Positions 1 through 9,223 of a DNA stretch of 64,000 nucleotides are shown here, in pieces. The stretch lies in assembly GCA_026708085.1 (NCBI GenBank), contig JAPOVP010000153.1:1-64000 (forward strand), in the 5' to 3' direction. The stretch is from Caldilineaceae bacterium. Its GTDB lineage: Bacteria > Chloroflexota > Anaerolineae > Caldilineales > Caldilineaceae. The position numbers and the translations under genes are program-made. The notes beneath the pieces were generated by a model. It saw only the letters and a program-made list of their open reading frames with translations, searched no databases and had not been told where the DNA came from. Positions within the stretch are counted from its first letter, which is position 1; every line of letters starts with the position of its first letter.

Positions 1-1158
1 TATTGCCACAGCCCACGAGACGCATTTTTTCGGGCACTCAAGTATATAGTTCCCAATACTCTTTCATGGGAAGGCAAGATCTACGCCCTGCCCTACGACG
101 GCGATATCCACTACTACTCCTTCCGCAAGGATCTGTTCGCCAACGAGGACATCAACAGCCGCTTCAAGGACAGCTACGGCTTCGACCTCTCGCCCGACAC
201 AGGCGCGGTAACCTGGGACCAGTGGCGCAACATCTGTGAATTTTTCACCGGCTGGGACTGGAACGAGAACGGCGAGGACGATGACTTTGGCGCCGCCTGC
301 ATGACCAAGCGCGGCGATACCCTCTGGTGGGGCTTCAACTCTCGCGCCACCGCCTACGCCAAGCACCCCGATGACGACGCCTACTTCATCGACCTCGACA
401 CCGGCGAAGCCCGTCTCAACAATCCCGGCTTCGTTCGCGCCCTGACCGAATGGGTCGAAGAGATGCAGAACTGGGCGCCTCCCGGCGGCACCAACTTTAC
501 CTACGGTGATTCCCTCAACGCCATGAACGGCGGACGTGTCGCCCAGACTTACAACTGGGACGCCGTCACCAGCGCCACTTCGCCCGAGACCTCCGTCATC
601 CAGGGCCTGCAGGGCTACAACATCCTGCCGGGCTCACACGAAGTCTTCAACTCCAAGTCCGGCGAATGGGACTACTTCGACGTTCCCAGCCACGCGCCTT
701 TCCACGCATTCGGCGGTTGGGTCATCGCCGTATCCGCCCAGGTCGACGAACTGGCCTACGACGCCGTGTGGGGCTTCGTCACGCATCTGACCAAGCCGGA
801 AAGCGGCCTGGCGTTCGTCACCGACCTCACCGGCGCCAGCCCCTACCGCTTCAGCCAGATGGAAGCGGTCGAAGAGTTCGCCACCGGCCCGCTGCAGTTG
901 GGCGAAGAAGTGGCCATGGACTACCTGAACGCCGCCCGCGAAACACTCGACCATCCCAACGCCGTCACCGACCAGGCCTTCGGCGGCTGGGTACAGTATC
1001 GCGACGCGCTTGAACTGGGTGTTTCCAAGGCGCTTGCCAACGAACTTCCGCCCCAGGATGCCCTGGACGAAGTCGCGGCCGCCTTTAACGAAATCAGCGA
1101 ACGCATGGGCGGCCTCCAGCACCAGGCCGAACTGTACGCCCGCACCTTGGGCAAGTAA
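1..1158 (+). CDS. Sugar ABC transporter substrate-binding protein, 5' end outside window
   Basis: The frame is open from base 1 to the TAA at 1156, giving 385 visible residues with no start, so the N-terminus with its signal peptide lies to the left. The early text WEGKIYALPYDGDIHYYSF is typical of group 1 extracellular sugar-binding proteins, where the closed-lobe tryptophans and aspartates contact sugar. Acidic, tryptophan-rich stretches continue to about residue 250. The protein would deliver an oligosaccharide or sugar derivative to the two permeases that follow on the same strand. A strong hairpin lies just past the stop. No ATPase gene is visible nearby; such importers often share a general MsiK/UgpC-type ATPase. 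The substrate cannot be told from sequence. Confidence 0.9.
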   Translation, partial: YCHSPRDAFFRALKYIVPNTLSWEGKIYALPYDGDIHYYSFRKDLFANEDINSRFKDSYGFDLSPDTGAVTWDQWRNICEFFTGWDWNENGEDDDFGAACMTKRGDTLWWGFNSRATAYAKHPDDDAYFIDLDTGEARLNNPGFVRALTEWVEEMQNWAPPGGTNFTYGDSLNAMNGGRVAQTYNWDAVTSATSPETSVIQGLQGYNILPGSHEVFNSKSGEWDYFDVPSHAPFHAFGGWVIAVSAQVDELAYDAVWGFVTHLTKPESGLAFVTDLTGASPYRFSQMEAVEEFATGPLQLGEEVAMDYLNAARETLDHPNAVTDQAFGGWVQYRDALELGVSKALANELPPQDALDEVAAAFNEISERMGGLQHQAELYARTLGK

Positions 1159-1174
1159 CCGCAGATTGCAATGC

Positions 1175-1223
1175 CAGTGGCCAGCGACCGGCGGCCAATT
1201 GCCTGCCCGGTCGCTGGCCGCTG
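1175..1223 (+). other. Intercistronic hairpin between binding-protein and permease genes
   Basis: Arms 1179-1191 and 1207-1219 are perfect 13-base inverted repeats. Allowing one G-U pair (1178 with 1220), the stem extends by three more pairs to 17 bp, with a 15-base loop. No T-run follows, so a simple intrinsic terminator is unlikely. Position and strength resemble the stabilising hairpins known after binding-protein genes such as malE, which raise binding protein over permease. That role is inference. Confidence 0.75.
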
Positions 1224-1291
1224 ATCACTTCTCTTCTCTCATTCATCTCGGCGTAACGGTCACGCCAGCCCGCCAATCATACAGCGCACAA

Positions 1292-2218
1292 ATGGCAACT
1301 GAACCCCAAATCTACCCCTCGAAACGATTTCGCTTCGAAATCCGGGACAACCTATGGAAGTGGATCTTCCTGGTGCCCGCAGTCGCCATCATCCTCATCT
1401 TGCTCGCAGTCCCCGTGCTGTGGACCCTCTACGCAGCCTTTACCGATCTCCACCTCTACCGCATCGGGGATTTCGATACGAAATTCGTCGGTCTGGCCAA
1501 TTTCGAAAAGCTGCTGAACAACCGCTCCTTCTGGCGCACCGCTCGCAATACCGTCGTCTTCATGCTTGGTGTTGTGCCCACGCAGCTCATCATCGGCCTG
1601 ACTGTCGCGCTGGCACTGAACAACATTACCCGCGGCCAAAAGCTCTTCCGCACCTGGTTCCTGATGCCTCTCATGGTCAGCCCGGTCGTCGTGTCCTTCA
1701 TCGTTGGCCGCATGTTGTTCCAGGAAGACATCGGCCCCATCAATGACATCCTGCGCAGCTTCGGTTTCGAAGGCGTACCTTGGCTAACCAGCCCCACCTG
1801 GGCGATGGTCGCGCTGATGGCCATCGACGTCTGGCAGTGGAGTTCCTTCATGATCCTGATGCTGTTGGCCGCGCTGCAGGGGGTGCCGCCCGACCTGCAC
1901 GAAGCCGCCCGCGTCGACGGCGCCAATCAGCTGCAGGCATTCTGGCGCATCACAGTGCCCCTGATCATGCCCATCACCATGACCGCCCTTCTGATTCGCA
2001 TTATCGATGCCTTCAAAGTCGTGGAAATTATCATGGTGCTGACCGGCGGAGGGCCGGGGCAGGCCACCGAGTCGGTGACGCTCGCCATCTATCGCACCGG
2101 GGTCAAGGGGGGTGATCTTGCTTTTGGCAGCAGCCAGGCATATTTCCTGCTGATTGTGCTGATGATCTTTGGGGGGGCATACCTTGTTCTGACAAGACGA
2201 GCGATGGGGAAGGACTAA
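1292..2218 (+). CDS. Sugar ABC transporter permease (MalF/UgpA type)
   Basis: This is a 308-residue inner-membrane permease with about six transmembrane helices, the first near residues 20-40. The cytoplasmic EAA loop that docks the ATPase is clear (HEAARVDGANQLQAFWRI). I chose the ATG at 1292 because the longer open frame upstream overlaps the binding-protein gene and its hairpin and reads as non-coding, whereas residues from 1292 (charged tail, then first helix) match the family. The stop TAA shares its last base with the ATG of the next permease gene (TAATG), so the two are translationally coupled. Confidence 0.93.
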   Translation: MATEPQIYPSKRFRFEIRDNLWKWIFLVPAVAIILILLAVPVLWTLYAAFTDLHLYRIGDFDTKFVGLANFEKLLNNRSFWRTARNTVVFMLGVVPTQLIIGLTVALALNNITRGQKLFRTWFLMPLMVSPVVVSFIVGRMLFQEDIGPINDILRSFGFEGVPWLTSPTWAMVALMAIDVWQWSSFMILMLLAALQGVPPDLHEAARVDGANQLQAFWRITVPLIMPITMTALLIRIIDAFKVVEIIMVLTGGGPGQATESVTLAIYRTGVKGGDLAFGSSQAYFLLIVLMIFGGAYLVLTRRAMGKD

Positions 2219-3072
2219 TGGGACTAGCCGCACAAAAAAGAGTACGTACTATCGTATCCTACTGCATTCTGGGATTCTGGTCCTTTATCCTCCTCTTCCC
2301 CATGTACTGGGTGGTGATCACCTCTTTCAAGAACGCCATTGACATGTCGATCAAGGCGACCTACATGCCCTTTATCGACTTTCAACCCGGCCTGCACGCC
2401 TGGCGCTACCTCTTCGTCGACCGGCTCACCTGGTTCCTCGATCCCTTCATGAACAGCGTGCTCGTCGCCTTCATCTCGTCAACGGTCGCACTGGTTATCG
2501 GTTCCAGCGCCGGCTACGCACTCGCCCGTTTCGATTACGGCGGCCGCAACAACTCAATCGTACTGGGATTCATGTCCCAGCGTATGTTCCCAGGCGCGCT
2601 CTTCATTCTCGCCTTCCTCGTGATGTTCCGCGAGCTGGGCCTTCTCGACACCCGGTTGGCCCTGATCATCGTCTACAGCAGCGGCGCCATTCCATTCATC
2701 GTCTGGGTGATGCGCGACTTCTTCGAAGGACTTCCGGTGGAAATCGAAGAAAGCGCAATGATCGACGGCGCCAACCGTCTCGGCGTCCTCTTCCGAATCG
2801 CCATGCCCCTGGCTGCGCCCGGCCTGGTGGCCGTCTTCGTCCTCTCCCTTATCGGCGCCTGGAACGAGTACCTCGTCGCCCTCACATTGACCTTCCGTGA
2901 AGCTATCACCATTCCCCTCTTCATGACCATGCAGGTCAGTCAGACCGGCTACACCGAATGGTGGAACATGAGCGCCATCTCTCTCGTGAGCGTCATTCCC
3001 GTCGTCGCAGCCGGCATGGCTCTGGAGAAATACATCACCGGCGGCCTGACCTTTGGCGCGCTCAAAGGCTAA
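2218..3072 (+). CDS. Sugar ABC transporter permease (MalG/UgpE type)
   Basis: This 284-residue protein is the second permease of the importer. It shows an N-terminal helix near residues 12-32, a large periplasmic loop, and the EAA motif (EEIEESAMIDGANRLGVLFR). It ends with the TFGALKG tail typical of MalG-like permeases. Its ATG overlaps the preceding stop by one base. It is the last gene of the plus-strand operon; the next gene is on the minus strand 31 bases on, and I see no clear terminator in the gap. Confidence 0.94.
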   Translation: MGLAAQKRVRTIVSYCILGFWSFILLFPMYWVVITSFKNAIDMSIKATYMPFIDFQPGLHAWRYLFVDRLTWFLDPFMNSVLVAFISSTVALVIGSSAGYALARFDYGGRNNSIVLGFMSQRMFPGALFILAFLVMFRELGLLDTRLALIIVYSSGAIPFIVWVMRDFFEGLPVEIEESAMIDGANRLGVLFRIAMPLAAPGLVAVFVLSLIGAWNEYLVALTLTFREAITIPLFMTMQVSQTGYTEWWNMSAISLVSVIPVVAAGMALEKYITGGLTFGALKG

Positions 3073-3103
3073 CGCACCAGCAATTAGACGTCGGCCAGCC
3101 GGA

Positions 3104-4039
3104 TTACCGCGATTCCTCTCTTCTGCGCCGTCGACCCATCCATAAACGCACCAGCCAGATCAGGACAGCCAGCGGAATCAGAAAGACCAGCAGCAACGGG
3201 GTCAAGTACAGCACCGCCCAGATCAGCGCAGTCAGCAAGCCTTGTAGCGTCGCCACCAGCGCTCGCAAAGCATTTCGTACCGGTCCGCTCGCGCTCCAGG
3301 GTTCCTCCACGATGGGCCGGAAAACGCTGTCCGGGATCAACTCAACCCAGATCGTCGAGAAACCGATCTGGTTGTCCAGCAGGTTCTTGCGTCCCTGCAG
3401 CATCTCAATCTCTTCACGAATCTGTGTCAAGCTGCGGTGGACTGCCAGAATGTCCTCTACCTTGGCATTGGGCCTCTCACGCACCTCCGTGAGCAGGGCC
3501 AGCAACTCCGTCTCGGTTGCCCGCAGGTTTCGCAACTGCGCATCGAGGTCACTGTACTGGTCCGTGACATCCTGTCTGTTTACATTCAGGTAGTTCACAT
3601 CCGTGGCCAGCGCTTGCAGCAAGTCCAGCGCCTCCTCCAATTCCGCTGAAGGCACACGGAGCGTTAACGAGCCGCGCAAAACGTCCGACTCGTCATACCT
3701 CCCCTTGGACAGATCCATGTCGGCCACATACCCGCCCAGATCCGTAACGATCTGCTCGACTCCCGACAGCGCCGTCGCCGCATCGGCTACAACCAGGGAA
3801 ATGTTAGCATTGGCGATGACTTGGCGTGACTCTACCGCACCGTCAGCCGTCTGTTGCGCCGCGGACGCCTCTTCATCTGCCATTGCGGGAGCGCCCATTG
3901 CTGCCGATTCGTTAAAGGCCATAACCGAATCGCCGGCGCCGCAGCCCGCGTACGCAATCCCCAAGAGAAACAAAAGGATCGGAATGGTAAATCGTATTCG
4001 TCCCACTGATCTCACTCCTACCATCTCAACATAACGCAA
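3104..4039 (-). CDS. DUF4349 domain lipoprotein
   Basis: A 311-residue protein. Residues 16-33 form a signal peptide ending in a plausible lipobox (YAGC, Cys33), so it is probably a lipid-anchored outer-face protein. Residues about 70-245 match DUF4349: a beta-rich part followed by a long helical coiled-coil stretch rich in Leu, Glu and Arg. A C-terminal transmembrane helix near residues 265-300 is followed by an Arg-rich cytoplasmic tail (GRRRRREESR). The biochemical function of DUF4349 is unknown. A second ATG five codons in is also possible. The gene seems to be a single unit between the sugar importer and the SMP-30 gene. Confidence 0.85.
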   Translation of the reverse strand: MRYVEMVGVRSVGRIRFTIPILLFLLGIAYAGCGAGDSVMAFNESAAMGAPAMADEEASAAQQTADGAVESRQVIANANISLVVADAATALSGVEQIVTDLGGYVADMDLSKGRYDESDVLRGSLTLRVPSAELEEALDLLQALATDVNYLNVNRQDVTDQYSDLDAQLRNLRATETELLALLTEVRERPNAKVEDILAVHRSLTQIREEIEMLQGRKNLLDNQIGFSTIWVELIPDSVFRPIVEEPWSASGPVRNALRALVATLQGLLTALIWAVLYLTPLLLVFLIPLAVLIWLVRLWMGRRRRREESR

Positions 4040-4114
4040 TGAGCCTGGAATATAGGACGAACGCCTCCCCCAGTTTGTTCCCGTAACGACCGATTGATCC
4101 CTCGGGTCTGCCTT

Positions 4115-4993
4115 TTATCCGCCGAACCTGTCAGATGCAACCCCTCGTACCCCGGGGTCCGCCACAAACAGTCCACCCGCATGAGGCTGTTCCTCCTTTT
4201 CTGCGTCGCTCATTCGAAAAGAAGCGCTCGTAATGTAGAGCTGGTCCAGATTCGGCCCCCCGAACGCGCAGGCAGTTATGGCTGATGTCGGCAGTTCGAC
4301 CTCCGCCAGCACGGCAGCGGTATCCGGATTCCAGCGTCGCACACGGCTGGCCCCGTAGTGCGCCACCCATAGCATCCCTTCCTCGTCTATTGTGAAGCCG
4401 TCGGCAAAGCCTACCTCTTCGGAGAATTCGATGATGATGCGCTCATTCTGAATACCGCCCGTTTCAACATCGTAGTCATAGGCCCGGATCGCGTAATCGA
4501 GCGAATCGGTGTAGTACATCGTCTTTGCGTCCAGGCTCCAGATGATGCCGTTTGAGATCGCAATGTCTCCGAACATTCTGTGAACGCTGTGGTCGGTATC
4601 CATCCGGTAGACGCTGCCCTGGTCCGACTGGTCTTCATAGGCCATCGTGCCGGCCCAGAAACGGCCTCCGGGATCGCACTTGCCGTCATTGAAGCGGTTA
4701 CCCGGCAGATGGGACTCAGGATCGACAAGCATCTCCAGTGTCCCGCTCGCGGGATCAAAGGCGGCGAAGCCGTCCTTCAGGGCCAGCATCAGCCCGCCGG
4801 ACGCCCGCTGCACAACCGTCCCCACGTGCTGCCCCACGTCCCACTCTCTGTTGGCCCCCGTCGCCGGGTCAAAGGCGTATAGCTTGCTGGACATGATATC
4901 CACCCACCACAGCACATTGGCATCAGCGTCCCAAATCGGGCCTTCACCAACGAGTGCATGGGCATCGATTAGAAGATCTGCACCGATTGTCAT
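4115..4993 (-). CDS. SMP-30/gluconolactonase family protein
   Basis: A 292-residue six-bladed propeller of the SMP-30/regucalcin family, which hydrolyses sugar lactones with one divalent metal. The expected metal and substrate residues are present at the right spacing: Glu17 (GEGPIW), Asn102 in the RFNDGKCDPGGRFWAG segment, Asn148 (ISNGIIW) and Asp198 (FADGFTID). It lies downstream of a Gfo/Idh dehydrogenase on the same strand (93-base gap), a logical pair in which the dehydrogenase makes a lactone and this enzyme opens it. The true lactone is unknown. Confidence 0.9.
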   Translation of the reverse strand: MTIGADLLIDAHALVGEGPIWDADANVLWWVDIMSSKLYAFDPATGANREWDVGQHVGTVVQRASGGLMLALKDGFAAFDPASGTLEMLVDPESHLPGNRFNDGKCDPGGRFWAGTMAYEDQSDQGSVYRMDTDHSVHRMFGDIAISNGIIWSLDAKTMYYTDSLDYAIRAYDYDVETGGIQNERIIIEFSEEVGFADGFTIDEEGMLWVAHYGASRVRRWNPDTAAVLAEVELPTSAITACAFGGPNLDQLYITSASFRMSDAEKEEQPHAGGLFVADPGVRGVASDRFGG

Positions 4994-5086
4994 ACGATTC
5001 CTCCTTCGGGTATTGTGTCACTTTTTCCTATGGACTTCCGATCGAATGAGAACCGAAAACTCGAATGTCACCCAGTTCAAAGCAGT

Positions 5087-6298
5087 CTATGTCTGCGTGG
5101 ACTTGGCCCTGGCATCGCCTTCCCCGTAGGCGGTAAAAGCCTCGTCCACCTCGGCAACCCGAACAGGTCTGCCCTCCTCAGCAGAACGGATGGTTGCTAA
5201 CGTGCAGCGAACCGCATGTACACCATCTTCGCCACTGTAACGAAGCGGCTGATCTTGGCGTATCGCTTTGAGCAAGTGATGGACCTGATTGACATGGCCT
5301 TGCCCGTAATAACTGATCTCCGAATCCCAAACGCGGTCTGGCTCCTCATCGAAGCGGAAGCAGACCGTCTCCCGTCCCGCCCGGTGCAGAATCAGATGCT
5401 GCTGTTTCCCCTCCCACAGCAAATTGTGCCCGCCTTCTCCCAATACCTCAATCATGCCAGTTTCGCCGACCACGGTTGTGCTCAGGCCATGCATCATATC
5501 GTACTTGCCGTTGAGCGGGTCCGCACGCATCCACACGCCATGCCGCTCCATATCCGCGTATCGCCACGTAATGATGGGTATGTCCAACTCTTCAGTGGCG
5601 TATGGGTCGTGGGAGGCGCCCGCCCTGCGTCTCCTTCCGCTTCCAGCCGCAACCACTGCATGGACTTCGTCTATCGTCGCGTCCTCCATCAGATATTCGG
5701 CTGTGGCAAAGAAATGCACCGCATGATCGAACATCCACGGATAGCGCCCTCCCCCGGATTGCTCTCCGTCCAGCCGCCACGCGCGCGCCGCAGCGCTGAG
5801 ATGCAGTTCGTGTTCCGCCCGCCGCCGCCAGGCGCCGTGTCTCTGCCGAATCTGCAGGGGCCGGCCGATTGCGCCATCCTCGATGAGCGCACGCGCCTTC
5901 ATGTGCGAAGTGAGAAACAGATAGGTCTCTCCAACCAGCAGCTTGACCCCGGCGCCTTTCACAGCCCGCACCGCATCCATCCCCTCCGCCACGCTGCGGC
6001 AAAACGGCTTCTCGCAGTGGATATGTTTGCCCGCCTGCGCAGCCTGCCGCGTCATCCTCGCGTGCAAGTAAGTAGGCGTCGCGATGTCAATGACCTGTAA
6101 TTCGCGGTCAGCCAGCAGATCTGAGTATGAAGCATATATGCGTTTCACGCCGTACCGCTCGCCGAATGCCGCCGCCCGTCCTCTGTCAGTGTCGCAGACC
6201 GCCAGTACTTTCGCAGAAGGGTGGCTCAGATATCCTTTGACATGAGCAGTCGCCGCCAGCCCCAGCCCCACGATCCCGACGCCTATTCTATCAACCAA
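5087..6298 (-). CDS. Gfo/Idh/MocA family oxidoreductase
   Basis: A 403-residue NAD(P)-dependent dehydrogenase. The N-terminal Rossmann fold has the GLGLAA nucleotide loop near residue 11, Asp36 that would select NAD, and the family EKP motif (Glu96-Lys97-Pro98) with the catalytic lysine. The C-terminal half is the alpha/beta substrate domain. Members oxidise sugars, inositols or sugar acids. It sits between the LLM gene (66 bases upstream) and the SMP-30 lactonase gene, suggesting one small catabolic operon read leftwards. Substrate unknown. Confidence 0.93.
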   Translation of the reverse strand: MVDRIGVGIVGLGLAATAHVKGYLSHPSAKVLAVCDTDRGRAAAFGERYGVKRIYASYSDLLADRELQVIDIATPTYLHARMTRQAAQAGKHIHCEKPFCRSVAEGMDAVRAVKGAGVKLLVGETYLFLTSHMKARALIEDGAIGRPLQIRQRHGAWRRRAEHELHLSAAARAWRLDGEQSGGGRYPWMFDHAVHFFATAEYLMEDATIDEVHAVVAAGSGRRRRAGASHDPYATEELDIPIITWRYADMERHGVWMRADPLNGKYDMMHGLSTTVVGETGMIEVLGEGGHNLLWEGKQQHLILHRAGRETVCFRFDEEPDRVWDSEISYYGQGHVNQVHHLLKAIRQDQPLRYSGEDGVHAVRCTLATIRSAEEGRPVRVAEVDEAFTAYGEGDARAKSTQT

Positions 6299-6364
6299 TA
6301 TCCGTACTCCTGGGAGCGAGAACCAGCTTCTGCTGAAGAGGAAGTAGAAAGTCCCTGATCGAGT

Positions 6365-7309
6365 TCAATCCTTGAAACGTGGCAGGACCTCTTGGATGAA
6401 CAGCTCCGTACCTGCAGTTTCCGGGAAATCGGCAATACGGATCTGGAACAGAGTTACGCCCAGATCGACATAATCCTGCAATTGCGCCGCCACCTGGTCC
6501 GGTGTGCCCGCAAGGGCGCCTCTGCCCCCCAGCGCGTAGGGTGACGCCTCGCCCTGCTGGCGGGCCGCGTCCTCCGAAAGATGGACCGCGATCGGGGGCA
6601 ATGCACTCGTCTTGCGTATCTCGTCATAGTCTCGGCCCACTGCCTCGCAATGTTCGCGCAAGACACGCAACTTGTGTGCATAGATCTCAGGTGTCCCGCC
6701 CGGCAGATTCCACCAGTCCGCGTGCTTGGCCACTACCCGCAGCGTCAACTGCTCGCCCCCGCCGCCGACCATCACCGGCGGCAGCGGACGCGGCTGCGGC
6801 TGACAATATGCGTTTTCGATGCGATAGTAGCGCCCCTCGTAGCTGGCTGGAGACTCCGTCCACAGAAGCTTGACGATCTCTATCGTTTCTTCCAACTGGC
6901 GGATCCTCGCAGCCGGTCGTGGGAACGGCCAATTGTAGGCCTTGTACTCCTCCTCGAGCCAGCCAGCTCCAATTCCGAATATATAGCGTCCGCCCGTCAG
7001 CCACTGGAGCGAAGCGGCCATCTTGGCCGTCAGTGCCGGATTGCGGTACGACTGGCAAAGTACAAGACTGCCCCAGTCGTAGTTTGGATAGCGGGCAGCG
7101 AGATAAGCCATCGTCGTCACCACCTCGGTGGCAGGCGTCTCCCTCGGCACAAACATTCCCCACGGATGCACATGATCGTCCACCCAGACCGATGTCAGAT
7201 GACCGTCCATCAACTGCAGATGAGTGTGCATCTGCTCCAGAAAAGTGTCGGCATCGACTCCGTCAGTCGGGAAGGATGGCGCGTGCCAGCCAAATTCTAC
7301 TGATTGCAT
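6365..7309 (-). CDS. LLM class flavin-dependent oxidoreductase
   Basis: A 314-residue TIM-barrel protein of the luciferase-like monooxygenase family. The segment around residues 100-135 (SLQWLTGGRYIFGIGAGW then EEYKAYNWPFP) is the family hallmark, followed by the PPVMVGGGGEQ strand that contacts the cofactor phosphate. Both FMN- and F420-dependent enzymes share these features; the GIGAGW pattern is common in the F420-type group. It is the first gene of the small leftward group LLM, Gfo/Idh, SMP-30. A 334-base gap separates it from the divergent hydrolase gene. Confidence 0.9.
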   Translation of the reverse strand: MQSVEFGWHAPSFPTDGVDADTFLEQMHTHLQLMDGHLTSVWVDDHVHPWGMFVPRETPATEVVTTMAYLAARYPNYDWGSLVLCQSYRNPALTAKMAASLQWLTGGRYIFGIGAGWLEEEYKAYNWPFPRPAARIRQLEETIEIVKLLWTESPASYEGRYYRIENAYCQPQPRPLPPVMVGGGGEQLTLRVVAKHADWWNLPGGTPEIYAHKLRVLREHCEAVGRDYDEIRKTSALPPIAVHLSEDAARQQGEASPYALGGRGALAGTPDQVAAQLQDYVDLGVTLFQIRIADFPETAGTELFIQEVLPRFKD

Positions 7310-7643
7310 AACATTGGCTCCTTATATCGAGTCGGCCGCTCTTCAGTCGTCCACTGTTTCTGAGAGAATCAGCCCAGCGGCAAAGATGAGTCCGTTGCAG
7401 TCCACTTTCAACAGCGAGGCGTGTCAATGAATTGGATGCTGGTCTGCCGGTACGTTTGGAGAGAATTGACCATGCAAGTATAGCTGTCCCGGACACCGGT
7501 CGCAACTGCCTTGCCATCGTGAGCCCTATTGCTCGCTCGCACCATTCTTAGGGAATCACCCCCTTTGTTTTCGATTTTTGTGGCGTGTTATACTCCCTAC
7601 GTACTGCCGCCCGGTGCGCTTTCTACCAATCTGTGAGCACGAC
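7310..7643. other. Divergent intergenic region
   Basis: This gap lies between the starts of the leftward LLM gene and the rightward hydrolase gene and must hold both promoters. I can support one, the rightward promoter at 7565-7594. I see no small gene, repeat or strong hairpin in the rest. Confidence 0.6.
7565..7594 (+). promoter_or_regulatory. Candidate sigma70 promoter, extended -10
   Basis: TTGTTT at 7565-7570 and TATACT at 7589-7594 are 18 bases apart, and the -10 is preceded by TG one base away (extended -10). The start point would be near 7601, giving a leader of about 43 bases to the GTG at 7644. It also argues against a translation start at the TTG at 7578, which lies upstream of the -10. 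Confidence 0.5.
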
Positions 7644-8966
7644 GTGAACACCGCCAACCGTTTCCTTCCCCGCATTCAGTGGACATTCCTCCGTCTACCC
7701 CTCCTTCTACTGTCCACCGCGCTGGTCGCAGCCTGCGAACCCTCACCAACGGTGAATGTGCTCGGTTACATGCTCGAACAGCGTCTGGGAGGTCCGGTTG
7801 AACCTGCCCCGTCCTTCGCCAGAGGCAGCCTTTCCGGTCAGGTGCTGTATGCAGGTGAACCCGTGGAAGATGCCGCCGTAATCGTAGCCACGCGTACTGG
7901 TACACCCTATGCCGCACGCACTGACGAGTCAGGGCACTATCGCATTGACAACATCCCTGCTGGCCGGTATGTACCCGCGGCTGTCGCCCCCGGATTTGAA
8001 GAGGCCGCCCTCAGCGGAGCATACGACCTCCCTTATCCTGTCACAGTGCAGGCAGCCCAAACGACACAGGTACCCGCGCTCGTCCTGCGCCGTCACCGAC
8101 CTCGCCCATTGCCCGCCCCCTTGCCTGAGGCCGCAGATCTCTGGTCGAGCGAACCTGTCACGAAGACGGCTCCATTTCCCGCGGGCGCCATCGCCTGGGA
8201 ACGCGCGTACGCTTTCACACGCGCAGGTGCTCGAATCATTTCCCTTCGGCTCTACCGTCCCTTCCCCGATTCCGGTGCGAAGCTGCCTCTGCTATTCGGT
8301 CTCTTCCCCGGTTGGGTCGACGATTGGGCGCCGGTAAACGTGGCCCTGGCTGATGCCGGTTATACGGTACTTGCGCTGTCTCCGTCAGGCGCGTGGGGAT
8401 TGGACGTGGCCGCCCATGCCGAGGACGCCCGCCTCGCGCTGGCACTGGCCCGCGGCGGTCACTTGGGCGTTGATCTGGCCGACGTGCCGGCCGTGGCCCT
8501 TGGGGGCAGCTTCAGCAGCGCTATGGTCAACCGGCTACTGCGGGATGAGCGCGATCAGTTCGCCGCTTGGCTGACCTTGGGGGGTGTCAGCAACGCCTTC
8601 ACTGGCAGTGCAGACTTCTATGCCAAACGCCTGACCTTTCCCGAAAGATTCCAATACCTGATCCCTGCACTGGGTCCGGCCAACCTCTATCCCCTGCCTT
8701 TCCTTTACTTCTCGCCGGTCTACACCGCCTCACATCTGCCGCCGACAATGATCATTCACACCGACGTGGATCGCATCATTCCCATCAGCCAGGCATACGA
8801 ATTGGAAGAAGCGCTGCGCGCCGCCGGCGTATACGTGGAGGTCCTGTACTACGAGGATGTGAGTCACTACCTTCAGATAGGCGAGAACATGACCGAGTCT
8901 GGCGAAGAGATGTTCTGGAAGGTGCTCGAATTCCTGGAATCCCAGACTGGGAACATTAGGGAGTGA
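7644..8966 (+). CDS. Lipoprotein alpha/beta hydrolase with carboxypeptidase-regulatory-like domain
   Basis: From the GTG at 7644 the protein has 440 residues: a signal peptide with lipobox LVAAC (Cys31), a beta-sandwich of the carboxypeptidase regulatory-like type (about residues 60-130: GSLSGQVLYAG ... GHYRIDNIPAGRY), then an alpha/beta hydrolase. The nucleophile is probably Ser in GGSFSS. The acid is in the HTDVDRIIP segment and the base in DVSHYL, as in prolyl-oligopeptidase-like and dienelactone-hydrolase-like enzymes. It should act on the outer face of the membrane on peptides or esters. A longer open frame from the TTG at 7578 is less likely because of the promoter. Confidence 0.82.
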   Translation: MNTANRFLPRIQWTFLRLPLLLLSTALVAACEPSPTVNVLGYMLEQRLGGPVEPAPSFARGSLSGQVLYAGEPVEDAAVIVATRTGTPYAARTDESGHYRIDNIPAGRYVPAAVAPGFEEAALSGAYDLPYPVTVQAAQTTQVPALVLRRHRPRPLPAPLPEAADLWSSEPVTKTAPFPAGAIAWERAYAFTRAGARIISLRLYRPFPDSGAKLPLLFGLFPGWVDDWAPVNVALADAGYTVLALSPSGAWGLDVAAHAEDARLALALARGGHLGVDLADVPAVALGGSFSSAMVNRLLRDERDQFAAWLTLGGVSNAFTGSADFYAKRLTFPERFQYLIPALGPANLYPLPFLYFSPVYTASHLPPTMIIHTDVDRIIPISQAYELEEALRAAGVYVEVLYYEDVSHYLQIGENMTESGEEMFWKVLEFLESQTGNIRE

Positions 8967-9223
8967 GGCGTATAGAACGCCTTCAGTGTTCCCCTCTTCG
9001 GCCTCACCGTGATATGTGGAATTTGTCGCGAATGAACTATAGTAGCTCTAGATAATCCAGAATGCCTGACAGATCATGAAGCGGGAACCGCCTGTTCCCT
9101 ACCGGCGCTGCAAAGGGCAATCCGAAATACTTGCCATCAATGGATTCGCCTCCGATTGCTGTCATCGGCGACCCGCCCACATGGGCCGCTGGCATCAGAG
9201 ACTGGATCGATTTGGAGGAACCG

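Noticed and set aside
8966..8982. Small hairpin AGGCGT/ACGCCT after the hydrolase gene as a terminator
   Set aside because: Only six pairs, overlaps the stop codon and lacks a T-run.
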